From positions 196,284,299 to 196,348,298 of the forward strand of contig CM041292.1 of NCBI GenBank assembly GCA_023052935.1: 64,000 bases of DNA, given 5' to 3'. The translations under genes were made by a program, and so were the position numbers. The notes beneath the pieces are model-generated. The model was not told the origin of the DNA and did not search any database. It saw only the letters and a list, made by a program, of their open reading frames with translations. The stretch comes from Piezodorus guildinii. Lineage: Eukaryota; Arthropoda; Insecta; Hemiptera; Pentatomidae. Of the stretch, positions 42,936 through 54,707 are shown piece after piece. Positions within the stretch are counted from its first letter, which is position 1. The number at the start of each line of letters is the position of its first letter.

Positions 42936-43545
42936 TATGGCAAAGCAACAAAACGTAAAAAAATTTAAAAACAGAAATAAACTAGCACTCTGGAAACCGA
43001 TAATAGAACCAGGAGAAAATTTTCCTTTAAGATAAAATAAAATAAATTCCTACTTTAAGGCAATTAAAATAAAAACCTGTAAAAAGATTAAACAAAATAT
43101 AATTTAAATTAAATTAAACTCGGTAAGCGTCCTTTACAAATTCAAGGTACAAGTTGAATAACAGGAAAACAAAGTCTTAAAACTTATATGAACCTATCAA
43201 AACAAAAGTTTAAGAAATAAATTAATGAGACAAATAACAGTTATTCTCAAACTCTAATTAATCTAAATTTTGATTAATAAGATACCTTATAAAAAACAAA
43301 AAATTATTTTGTACAAAAAATTATTTTCTCTGTTATCTAAAGTTATTTACAAAAAAAAATAAAATATTGTTATTATAATAATAATTCTTATCAACCACAA
43401 AATTCATAATTATTAAATCTTAATTAAATACAAGTAAATAAAATCCTAATTTGAAACCTTTTAATTTGAGATTTTAATTAAAATAAAACAGTCTAAATTT
43501 ACTAAAACAGTTTAATAAACGTTACTTTTAAATAAAAAAATTTTA
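42936..43545. other. Gypsy 5' leader and AT-rich flank
   Basis: The 5' leader of the element must lie here. No primer-binding site (TGG followed by a tRNA complement) and no copy of the 3' LTR start could be recognised. Sequence is very A-rich on the plus strand. Confidence 0.4.
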
Positions 43546-43830
43546 ATCAATATAGAAATATTTTGTATTAAATAACACAAGAAACTTTTACGGAAGATAT
43601 ATTACCATAAAAAATTAAATGTTTTTCTTCCTAATTAGAACTATATAGAAATATTTTGTCGATACAATAAAGTTTTACGGAATATATTACAATTTTTAAA
43701 ATAAAAATAAAAATAAAATGTTTTCTTCTTAATTAGAACAATATAGAAATATTTTGTCGATACAATAAAGTTTTACGGAATATTTTTCAATTTTTAAAAT
43801 AAAAAAAAAATAAAATTTTTTCCTTCGTAC
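43546..43830. repeat. Three tandem ~95-bp units
   Basis: The words ATATAGAAATATTTTGT and TTTTACGGAA recur at about 43548, 43648 and 43743, with TTCTTCCTAATTAGAAC-like joints. The second and third units are nearly identical; the first is more diverged. This lies next to the corrupted region. Confidence 0.75.
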
Positions 43831-43859
43831 GAAATCATAAAAATCTTAACTTTTTATCA

Positions 43860-46400
43860 AAAACTAACCAAAAAACCCCCACCAATTATCAATCAAATAT
43901 TCACTTAAATTCTTCCAATTATTTTCATTTCCCCTTTTAAACCAAAAAAAAACCAAAAAAACAAAAACAAAAAAACCTTTCCACCCCCCCCAAAAAAACA
44001 ACCAAAACAAAAAAAAAAAAACACCACACCCCCCAACAACAACCCAAAACAAACCAACCCCACCAAAAAAAAAAAAAAAAAACAAAAAAAAAAAAAAAAA
44101 AACAAAAACCAAAAAAAACAAACTTACCCTAATTTTTAATATAAAAATTTAAACAAAAAATTAAAAAAATAACCTTATACCCCCCCCCTAACCTACCCCC
44201 CAAAAACTTACAACCCACAAAATCCCAAAGGGTTTCCAAACCCCCCCCGGGACCTCCACACTCCTACCACACTTATTTTCCATAACTCATTTTTAAAAAC
44301 ACCCACAAAAAAACAAAAAAAACTTTACACCAAAAAACTTCCACTTTCCACTCCAACCTTTATTTCCCTAAAAACCCCTAAACAATACAACAACCAAAAC
44401 AGACCCCCCCCCCCCCCCAAATTAAAAACCCCCCCCCACCAAAACCACCCCCCCCCCCCCCCCCCCCAAACCACACAAACCACCCAAACCCCAAACCCCA
44501 CCACCCCCCCCCACCCACAAACCCACTCAACCCCCAAAAAACCCAAAAACACACCCCCCCCCAAATAACAAACCCAAAACCCCCCCAATATCTTAACAAA
44601 AACCCCAAAACCCCAAAACAAATAAAAAAACAACAACAACCACAAACAAATACACCTTTTATACCATCCAAATAACCAATCCCAAAAATCTTTTTTTTTT
44701 CCCCAAAAAAAACTAAACCCATAAACAAACAAATTTAAACAAAACTAAACCCCCAACTACAAACCTTTTTCACCCCAAAAACTTACCAGAAGACCAAATT
44801 TATACCTCATCCACCTTTTTTCTTTTTCCAAAACATTCCACATTTTAAAAAATCTTTATCATTAAAATTTTAATTAACTTTAATAAAATTTTTTTATTTT
44901 TTAAAACCCCACACTTTCCCCCCTATTTTAATTTTTTCTTCCCCTTTTTAAATACCTTTTTAATTTTTTACTCAAAAAAAAAAACAAAAACTTTTTAACC
45001 ATAAAAACAAAAAAAAAAAAAAAACAACCCAAAAAAAAAAAAAAAAAAAAAATAAAAACACAAAAACAAAAACAAAAATCTTAAACAAATTTTCAAAAAA
45101 AACCATACAAAATTTTTTAAAATAAAAATAAAAAACAAAAAAACATTTTTTAATAATAATATAAAAATTTTTTTAAAAAACACATTTTCTAAAAATCAAT
45201 TAAATTAATTCTTTTAAAAATTAACGTATTTTTACTCAATTTTTTTAAAAATTCTTTTATTATTTTAAAAATATAAAAAAAAAACCCCCCACCATTTTTT
45301 TCAGTAATGTTAACAAAAAAAAAAGTTTCTTTTATAATACGGAAATCATTCATGTCTTTAAACCCCCACACTTCCAAAAACACAACAAAAAAAACATCAA
45401 AATTTTAATTTCCCATCTTCAACTTTTTGTTTTTTACTTAATACCCTTAATTTATTTCCCCCAAACACAAAAAAAATTAAATAAAATCTTCCCTTCACAA
45501 CCCCAAAAATAACCCTATTCTTTATTCTTTTCATTTAATTTTTCAATTTTTTAACAAATATTTTTCCCCCTTTAAACAAAATTTTAAAACAAAAATTATT
45601 TTCCACACCAAAACAACCCACAACCACCAAAATCAAAACAAAAAAAAAACACAAAACAAAAACCAAAACCCCCCAACCCACCCCAAAAAAACCCCACAAC
45701 CCCCAAAAATTTTTTTAAAAAAAAAAAAAATTTTCATAAATAACAACACAAAACCCAACCCCAAAAAAAACAAACAAACTAAATATATAAATTACATAAA
45801 AATATAGGAATTTTAATTTTAAAAATAAATTTATTTTACCACTTTCACCCCAATTTTTAAAAAATTAAATTTTTTTTATAAAAAAAAAAAAAATTTCCTA
45901 AACCCAAATTAAAAAATTCCACCAAATTCAAAAATTTTCCCACTCTCCCTTTTTTTTTTCCAATAAACATTACATTTTTTCCCCAATACTTTTAATTTAC
46001 AAAACAAAATTCATTCAAACCCCAAACCACAAACAAAAAACATTTTTAACTTAAACACCCAAAAAATCCAAAAACCTACAACCCACAAAAAAAACCAAAA
46101 AAACCCCAAAATCTCCTGGGGGGACAATAAAACCCCCCCCAAATTAGACACCCCCCCCCATACTTTTCCTAAAATTTTTAAATTATTCAATTTCAAACTG
46201 ATAAAAAAAAATAAAAAAAACCTTACCCCCCCCCCAAAAATCATAGAAAACAATAAATTAAATAAAACATTATCTTAATAAAAACCCTTAAAAATTTAAT
46301 ATTTTAAATATTCCAATACAAAAACTTTTAACAAAAACCCAAAACCCCCACATTTTAAAGTAAAAAAATAACTTTATTAAAATTTTTACCTTAAAAAATT
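43860..46400. other. Corrupted sequence, almost free of G on the plus strand
   Basis: From about 43,860 the plus strand is made of A and C homopolymers with short T runs. G almost vanishes for 2.5 kb apart from small islands such as 44228-44250. Long open frames on the minus strand here are strings of Phe, Gly, Trp and Val produced by the runs. Between 44760 and 45295 the text still follows an H-family copy with bases dropped or merged into neighbouring runs. The most economical reading is a failed consensus, not a natural satellite. Confidence 0.8.
44760..45295 (+). mobile_element. H-family copy, distorted by sequence errors
   Basis: AACTTACCAGAAGACC near 44780 matches GAGCTTACCAGAAGAGGC of H. 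Then CCACCTTTTTTC matches GCACCTTTTTTCG. Near 45190 ATCAATTAAATTAATTCTTT and CGTATTTTTACTC match the H 3' region. The order is conserved over ~500 bp. Confidence 0.55.
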
Positions 46401-46404
46401 TAGA

Positions 46405-46480
46405 GAAAATGGTTGGGGGTGCCATAAATTAAAAACAACCATTTAAAAAAATTTATTTTAATTATGTGCCACTTTTTCCC
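46405..46480 (+). repeat. Penelope terminal repeat fragment, distorted
   Basis: Follows the left arm of the fold-back at 18.8 kb: GATGGTTGGGGGTGCG, a stretch of A-rich sequence, then ATTTTAATTATGTGCC. Bases in between are lost or turned into A and C runs; the hammerhead core is not readable. Confidence 0.65.
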
Positions 46481-49400
46481 CACAATCCTTCTCTACTACA
46501 ACTTCCCAAAAATTTTTCCAACTTTCTCACCCCCCCAGGCAACCCCCCCACACCCCCCCCCAAACCCACATTTCCCCCCCCAAACCCAAACTTTAATTAA
46601 AAAACTTTTTAAAAATTTTTTTTTAAAAATACCGCCCCCCCTCTTCCTCCGAACTTTATTTTTTAAAACTTGAATTTTAACCCCCCCCACCATTAAACAA
46701 AATAAAAACTAAACATCATTTTATAATAAATTAATTTGTTTTATATGTGTTTTTTTTTCAAAATCTATTAAGACCAAATTTTTTAATATAATTTTTACTT
46801 TTTTTCCCTCATATATGTAATTGTTTTTTTGTTTTAAATATTTGTTCATAAAATTTACCGTTTTAAAAAAGAACTTTAACCAAAAAATTTATTTAATTTT
46901 AAACCCTACGTTTGCCTTACCATCCCTTCTTAAAAAAATTTAAAAAACTGAATAAAAGATAAAACATAATTCTTTATACATAAATTAAAAAATTTTTTAG
47001 TGTTTAATTAGATTGTTTGAAAAAATAAAGCAAGAAATTTAAGTTACAAGTTGGAAGGATAAAAAAACCAACATTTGGGAAAAAAAAATTTTTTAAAAAT
47101 TTTCCAAAATTTTTTTAAACCCAATTTTTCCCGCAAATAGTTGGTTTTGTCTACATTTTTAAAATTTTCAAAAATTTTTTTATTTTTTAACTGTAACCCC
47201 CCAACCATATTTTCTCATCAAAAAAATTTGATTTTCCCCTTTAGGCCCAACCCCAGTAATAGAAAAAGGGGTTTAACACACTCACCGTCTTTTTTCCCCA
47301 AAACCCTTTTTAAAGGGGCAATTTACCCCCCCAATTAAAAATAAAAAATTAAAAATATTTTCAAACCAAACAAAAACAGTAAAATATCTCTACCACATAA
47401 CTAAAATATTTTAAAATTCCCCCCCCCTTTAAAAAATTTTATTTTCCCATTTTTCATTTAAAACGAATTTCAAAAAATAAATTTTTCTTTTTTCACTTTT
47501 TAAAACCAAACAAATTTTAACAACCCCAACATTTTTTCCTTCTTTTTTAATATTCACCTAAATATGTTTTTGAATTGCACCCCCTAAAAATTTTCCCAAT
47601 TTTTTTTTTTTGTTTTTAGGTTTTCAACAATAAATAAATTTAATAACAACAAAGATCTTAAAAACCACCTTAAATTTAAAATTACTTTTTTTTCTTTTAA
47701 ATTTTTCTACTGTGTATAACATTTTACGCCAAATACCTTTTTTTTACTAAACCGAGTGGTCCCCCATTTAAAAAATTGTTATTTTTACGAGAACCCCCTT
47801 GAATAAATTTTTTCATTCACCCTATCAGTAATCCCCCAAAGCTTCTTTCCCACCCCCGGCCAAAGGGGCGTCCCGAGTAAAAAAAGGGCCGGGTTGTTTT
47901 TTAATTTTTTTTTTCCCCCTCCCCAAACCAATGCCTTTTTCTCTGCACATCCCCTTTTTACAAAGCCCCCACTTACTTCCGTAAAGATCTTTTAAAATGA
48001 AACTTTTTGGATTTTTTAAAACTGTCAAATTAATCGTATTAAGGGGGGAAAAAACCCCAATAATCACTAATTAAATTTACACAAAAAAAAACCAAAATAA
48101 ACCCATAGTTTTTCAAAATTTTATCAATCGTCATTAACAAAAAAAAAATATATTATAATTTTATTAAAAAAAGGAAATCAATTCAACTTCTATATTCTTT
48201 ATTTAACAATGCAAACAAATAAAGGGTTTTTTTTTTAAAAATCACAAAAAAAATACTTTGGGGGAAAATTAAAAAATCGCTTTTAAACCCCCCTTGACCT
48301 TTTAATCAGTTAAAAACCAAAAATACGTTTAACTTATTAAAATTTTACAATAACAAAATTTTATCTAAGGGACCCCCCCTTAAAAATTTTCTAAAAACAA
48401 AAAAATCCTTTTTAAAAAACTTTTAAAACACATTCAAAGGACTCCACATTTATTTCTTCCAAATTACAAAAAAAATCCCCAAAAGGTCCCCATCCTTTTT
48501 AAAAGAATCCCTTTTTCCTTTCTTTCCTTCCAAAAGGTACTAATTTTTCCACTACCACAGACACCTAAAACCCCGTTTTTACCAAAATTTTCTATATTTT
48601 GTGCTTTTAGTTCACTTGCACCCTTTTGAACCCACCCTAATTTTTGATTAATATTTTAACCTAAAAAAATCATTTTTCCCCCAAAAACAACTTGATGCTC
48701 CCTTCAAGGGTTTAATTAAATTAATTTTTAAAAGATTTCTTTTTCCAAAAAACATAAATTTAGAAATTTTTTTCAAAAATCCATTTTAGTAAGGTATTAT
48801 AAAAAAATAGTTTTTTAGATTCACCCCATCAAAAGAAAAAAAACCCTGCCTGATAAATTTAAAAAAAAATTTTTTAATGTATAAAGAAAATCTTTTTTTT
48901 TATCTTTCCTTTATAGAAAATATCAAATTTTCCAACAAATAGAATAAGTTCCAAAACAAATTTTAATTTTTTTCAAAAGAAAAATTTTTCCAAAGGATAA
49001 AAAGGAAAACATCTTTAATTAACTAAAAAAACTTTATTTATGGAAAGTTTTTTAGGAAATTTTATAAAAGACCCTTAATTCTTCCAAAAATACAAAACCC
49101 TAAAATCTTTCCAAAATCTTTATATTTGTTAAAAAACATATTTTTTTTTAATTGAAAATTCATGGGAAAACCGCAATAATTTAAAAATATTGAAAACACC
49201 TTAAAAACCCCAACTTTAATTTTAATAAAAAAATAAACACTAAAGGCCATAATAAAAAAAAAAGATTTTGCGTTTCCCTGTAAAAATTGTCAAAAAGATT
49301 TTAATTCATTTTTATCTTTCTTATTTAAAACTTTAATCGAAAGAACAGGTAATAAAATTTGTTTTTTTCCCCCCCCCCAATTTTTTTTTAAAAGTTACAT

Positions 49401-50059
49401 TTGAAATTTAAAAAAATAACCCAAACTCCCAAAAAAATTCACAAAACACTTTTCATCAAAAAAATTTAAAAAGGCATTATTATTTTAACAAATTTCAAAA
49501 TTAATTTTTGTCTCAAAAAACTATAATTTATTATATAAAATTTGAGACCCTTAAAAAACCCCCCCCTCCCACAAACCCCCAAACTAAAAAAAAAAAAACA
49601 AAAATTAATCAACTTTACATTTTTCACTTTAAAGTATTTAAGGACTTTTTAAAGGAAATGGGTTTATAAATCATGAATGACTGCTATATATTTTTTCCAA
49701 TAAAAATTCCATATGACTAAAAGAAAGAAAAACACAAATCTTCATAAATTCTTTTTTGGTAAACATTATTTTTTTTTTTTTTTAAGGTTTTTAAAAAATT
49801 ATTTCAGAATTTTTAAAATATTTTAAATTTTAATTTTTAAAAATTAATTTTAAACTTTAAGTTAACTTACGTTTTTTTTAATTTGCCTTTTATTTGAAAA
49901 TTCAAGGTAATCTTTTGGGAACTACAAATATTTATAAAAATAAAAAACTTTACGGGTTCAAGGAATTTTTTAAAATTTTGGGTCCCCCAAATCACACTTT
50001 TAAATTACCCCCGTTGTTAAAAAAAAGTTTTTAAAATTAAAATTTTGTTTGTTTTTTTT

Positions 50060-50290
50060 ATTTTGTAAATTTAATTATTTTTAATGGCGATGCTTTTGGG
50101 GGATCCTAAATTTGTATAGGTTTAATCAAGATAAGGAAAAAGATACCTTTTAATCCACAAGCCCGGACACCCTTTTAATCCCCCAAGGACCATAACAAAA
50201 TTTTTTTTTCCCATTAAAACATCCTCCAAATACGGTTTAACCCCGGGGCCTTTTTTGGTTTTTAACTGTTATTAAACCCCCATCAAAATA
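50060..50290 (-). repeat. Family-B SINE, distorted
   Basis: Retains GGTTTAAT-AAGATA, a CACAAGC(C)C block and a TTTCCCATTAAAACATCCT stretch in the same order as the copies at 17.3 and 36.0 kb. Confidence 0.55.
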
Positions 50291-52199
50291 ACCCCACTTT
50301 TTTTAAATTAAATTAAAAATTTGGGGAAAAAAAACAAAAACATTGATTCAAACTTTGGGGTCTTAAATCATTTGATAAAAAATAAACCCTTTTTATTAAA
50401 AAACCAATTTAAAAAATTAATTCTATTGGGGATTCATATTTTTATTTAGTTATGAAAAAAAAAAATCATCCCTGAACTTTTTCCCCCCCCCATCGCCTGT
50501 TGACTTTTTATTATATAGAAAATATTTATTTTTAATTATAAAAAAATATATAATTTTTTTTTAAATTTTTTTTTTTTTCCTTTTTTATACAGCCTCCCTT
50601 TCTCCCCCCTTTTTATTTAAAAATTAATTTTCCCTTGGTATATTTTTTTTTTTACCCCCCCTATCCTCACTCATTCACCCCCACATACCGCTTTTACCTC
50701 TAAACCCCTATTTTGATTATCTGTGTTCTCAACCTGTTTAATGATGCAGATAAAAGCACCCCTTTGTTAAACAACTATAAAAAAATTTCCCCTTAAAAAA
50801 AATTTTTTAAAACCCCATTTTCCCTTTCCCCTCAACAGGCCACTTGATCCTTCTAAACACCTTCCTTAAATTCAAAACTGTCAAGTCTTTCACCCTTTTT
50901 TTCCTTGTATAGAACCCATAGGTTACCACTGACTTTATTAGGTTTTTATCATGGGTCTTTGTGATACGAATGACAAGAAAATCCTCCCCGGGTCTCTTAA
51001 TGCAAAATATGCTCTTTTACCTGTAAGAATCCTTTTTTTTACTTTTTTACTTCTTTGACTACTGTTTCATCTAAGATGTTATAAGAAAAGAATTTGAGGA
51101 TATGGGGGGAATTAGTTCATTATTAGATTATTACAATATTACCCAAATAATTTTTAATAGCCTTTGGAGGAAAATTTTAAAAGGGGCCCTACCTCCCCCC
51201 CTTGGACTCCCACTGGTTCCCCGTTTTTTTTCCGGGAAACTTCCTAGACTCCATTTTATAGCCGACAAGAGCGGACAAAGGTGGACCGGATTTCGGGCAC
51301 TTCCATATTAGCCTCCCCCCCCTTTTGTCATGTCTTGGCTTTTTCCCAAAAAAAAAAACGTACTTTTGAAAAGAAGAGGGGATAGATGTGAGGGGGTGAA
51401 AATCGAGAAGCAGAAGGGGGTCACTGCATATTTCATTAAACCATATTCATAATATATCTTAATACTCTTCCCCCTAAGCTTTGGTATAAAAAATTTTTTA
51501 AAATTATAAATGGAAATAATTATTTAGTACTTTTATTATTATTATTATTTTTTCAAAAGTAATTTCATTAATCCTTCCAACTTTTCCTAAAAATAAAATT
51601 TTTTTTTGATTTTTTTTGTTTCTTTCACCATTTTTCCATTATCAACTTTTGAAATAGGCTCCAATTATGGATATAATTAATTTATAAATGTAATATAATT
51701 TTTTTTTTTTTTGTATATTCTTGGAAAATTTTTAAAACCAAAAAAAATTTTTTATTTTTTAAATCTAGCAAATATATGTAAACTTGTAATTTTATTACTA
51801 TTTTTTAAAAGATCATTTACAATTTTTATTAAAATGTTTTGGGTTTTTTAAAACAAATTATTGTTTTAAATGGGTTTGTAGGATGAAATATCGGGGGTAT
51901 GTTAAAATTTTAGCCCAGATCGACTGTGGGGGGAAAATACCCCCTTTCCCCTTTAGTTGGGGCCCGCAAAAAATATAGTCGGGACCCACAGAAGCCGTGC
52001 CCAGTTTGTGAAGGAGACGCTTTGGGAAAGATTGTTTCCATTTTTTTGCTCGATGTCCTGCATCCCATGAAAATAGAATACGATTTAAAAAAAAATTTGG
52101 TTTTGATGACTTTTTTTTGAAATTTTGCGAGACCCCCCGTATTAACTGAAAATTTTTATTTATTTTTTGGGAAAAAAATTTTTTAAAAAAAAATTTCCC

Positions 52200-54060
52200 T
52201 CTTTCTTTCAAATTTTATTTTTTAAGTATTTGGGATTTTTTGTTTTTGGGGGGTTTAGTATAACTTTATACTATTTTTTTTTTTAAATTTTTTATTGATA
52301 TTTTATTTTAATTTTTTTTTTTATTTTTAAAAAACATAAAATCAAACACCCAAACTTTTACTTTTAAAATTTTTTTTTTTTTTAAAAAAAAATTTATTTA
52401 AATTTAAAAAATTTTAAAATTTTTTATTTCCCACCCCAAATTTTTTTTCCCCAAAAAAAAAAAAAAAAAACAAAATTTTTTCTATTTTAAAAAAAAAATA
52501 AAAATTTTTTTTTTAAAAAAATTTTAACATACTTAAAAAAATTTAAAATCCAAAAACCCTTTTCAAAAAAAAAAAAACAAAAAAAAAACACAAAAACTAA
52601 CAAAATTTTCCCCCACCACTAAACTTTTTTTCCCAAAAACCATTTTTTTCAACCTTCCTTTTTCAACAAAAAAAAAAAAAAACAATAAAAATTTTTAAAA
52701 AAAAAATTAAAAAAAAATTTTTTCCCCCCCCTTTAAAAATTCTAAATTTTAAAAAAACCAAAAAAAAAACAAAAATTTTTTTAAAAATTCCCCTTCAAAA
52801 AAAAACAAAAACTTTTTTTTTTTTTTTCAACAAAACAAACCCAAAAAAACAAAAACCCCCTTTTTCAATAAACCCCCCCAAAAAACCTTTTTTAACTTTT
52901 TTTTTTTTATTTTAATTTTTTTTTTTAATAATATTAAACAACCCAAAAAAAAAATTTTAAAAAACCCCCTTTTTTTACTTTTTAAAATTTTTTCCCATTA
53001 AGCAAATTTAATTCCCACAAATCATTTAAAATTTAAAACAACGGGAAAAAAAAAATCAATTACCCCCTTTTTAAAAAAATTTTTTAATTTAATAATTTTA
53101 CCCCAAAACCCAAAAACAACCCCCCTTTTCAAAAAACCCCAAAATTTTTTAACCTAAAAACCCCCTTTTTTTAAAAAATTTTTTTTAAAAATACCTTTTT
53201 TTTAACCTATTTTTTCTCCCTTCTATTCCAAAAATTTACAAAAAAAAAAACAAAACAATTTTTAAAAAAAAAAATTTTAATTAAAAAAAAATTTAAATTT
53301 TTTTAAAAAAACCCAAAATTTTAAAATTTTTTAAAAAAAAAATTTTCAAAAAAATCCCAAAAAAAAAACTTTAACAACCAAAAAAAAATTTTTTAAAACA
53401 GAAATTTTTTAAAAAAAAATTTAAAACCCTAAAACCAAATATTTTTAAAAAATAAAATAAAAAATTTTTTTTTTACAATTTTAAAAAACAAAAACAACAA
53501 AAACCAAAAAAAAAAAAAAATAAAAAACCCCAAAAAAACTTCAAATTTTATTAAAAACCACTAAAAAAATTTTTCCTTTTAAAAACCAAAATAAAATTTT
53601 TTTAAAAAAAAATTTTTTTAAAGATAACAAAAAAAATAAAAACAAAAAAATACCCCCCCCACAACCAAAATTTTTAAAAAAAAATTTTTTTAGGAAAATT
53701 TTTTTAATTTTTTTAAAAAATTTTTAAATTTAAATTTTTTAAATATTTTTTTAATATTATTAAATTTTAAAATTTTTAAAAAAAAATTTTTTTTAAAAAA
53801 ATTTAAAAAAAAAAAAAAAAATATTTTAAAATTTTTAAAAATTAAAATTTTTTTTAAAAAAAATTTTAAAAAACAAAAAAAGGATAACCAAATAAAAACC
53901 AAAACTTTTAGTGTTTTTATTTAAAAAAAAAAAAAAATTTTTTTAAAAAAAACCAATAAAACTATTAAAAATAAGGTTTAAGAAAATTTAGTAAAAAAAA
54001 CAAAGAAAATTTTTTTTTTTAAAAATTCAAAAAAATTTTTTTTTTAAATTATTTATTTTT
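52200..54060. other. Corrupted sequence of A, T and C runs
   Basis: Almost only A/T homopolymers with short C runs; G is rare again. No feature can be supported. Confidence 0.8.
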
Positions 54061-54671
54061 AAAAAAAAAAAGCTGAGGGGGCCCCCAGTGCCCCCCCCCC
54101 CCGGGGGCCCCAAAAATTTTAAACAACTACGGGTCCCAAAATTTTTTTTTAAAAAATTTAAAATAAATTTCACCTTTTATAAAATCCCTTGGTCCTTCTG
54201 GTAGCCCCCCCAATTTTTGGGGGTTTTTTGACACACCACAGGCCCCAAATTTTTTTTTTGTGGGAAGATTGAAAATAAAAACTGGATTTTTTTCTAAAAA
54301 TTTTTCTTTTGCTGATTTTTAGGGGTTTTTAAGTATTAAGTTTTTTTTAAAAAATTTTTTTTTTTAATTTTTTTATTAAATTTTTTTTTCCCCCAGAAAC
54401 CCCAAATTTAATATTAAAATTTAAAATTTTTAAAAAAAAAACCAAATTTGGAAGTTTAGGGTTTTTTAAATTTTTTTTTTAATAAAAATTTTTTAATTAA
54501 TTTTATTTTTTGAACCCCTTGGGAATTTTTAAAGGGTAAATTAGTTTAGGATTTTTAAAAAACAAAAATTTTGGAAAAAAAAATTTTTTCATTTAAAATT
54601 TTTTTAAAGGAAAATAATGATATTCCATGGAAAATTTAAAAAACAAAAAAATTTTAGTTCCCTAAAAAAAA

Positions 54672-54707
<36 letters not shown>

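Larger units (their letters stand above)
46400..52200. other. Corrupted sequence with better-kept patches
   Basis: Homopolymer-rich throughout, but with islands of normal complexity, for example 47820-48010, 50700-51060 and 51230-51460. At 46405-46480 the outer part of the Penelope terminal repeat is seen (ATGGTTGGGGGTGCC ... TTTTAATTATGTGCC). At 50060-50290 the family-B SINE can be followed (GGTTTAATCAAGATA ... ATCCACAAGCCCGGACACC). No reliable gene. Confidence 0.7.

Noticed and set aside
44325..44732. 135-residue Gly/Trp/Phe-rich protein on the minus strand
   Set aside because: It is the translation of C and A homopolymers in the corrupted block; overlapping frames look just the same.
43860..46400. 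A natural strand-asymmetric, G-free satellite
   Set aside because: H-family and Penelope sequences are still legible in it with G and mixed words missing, which points to sequence error.
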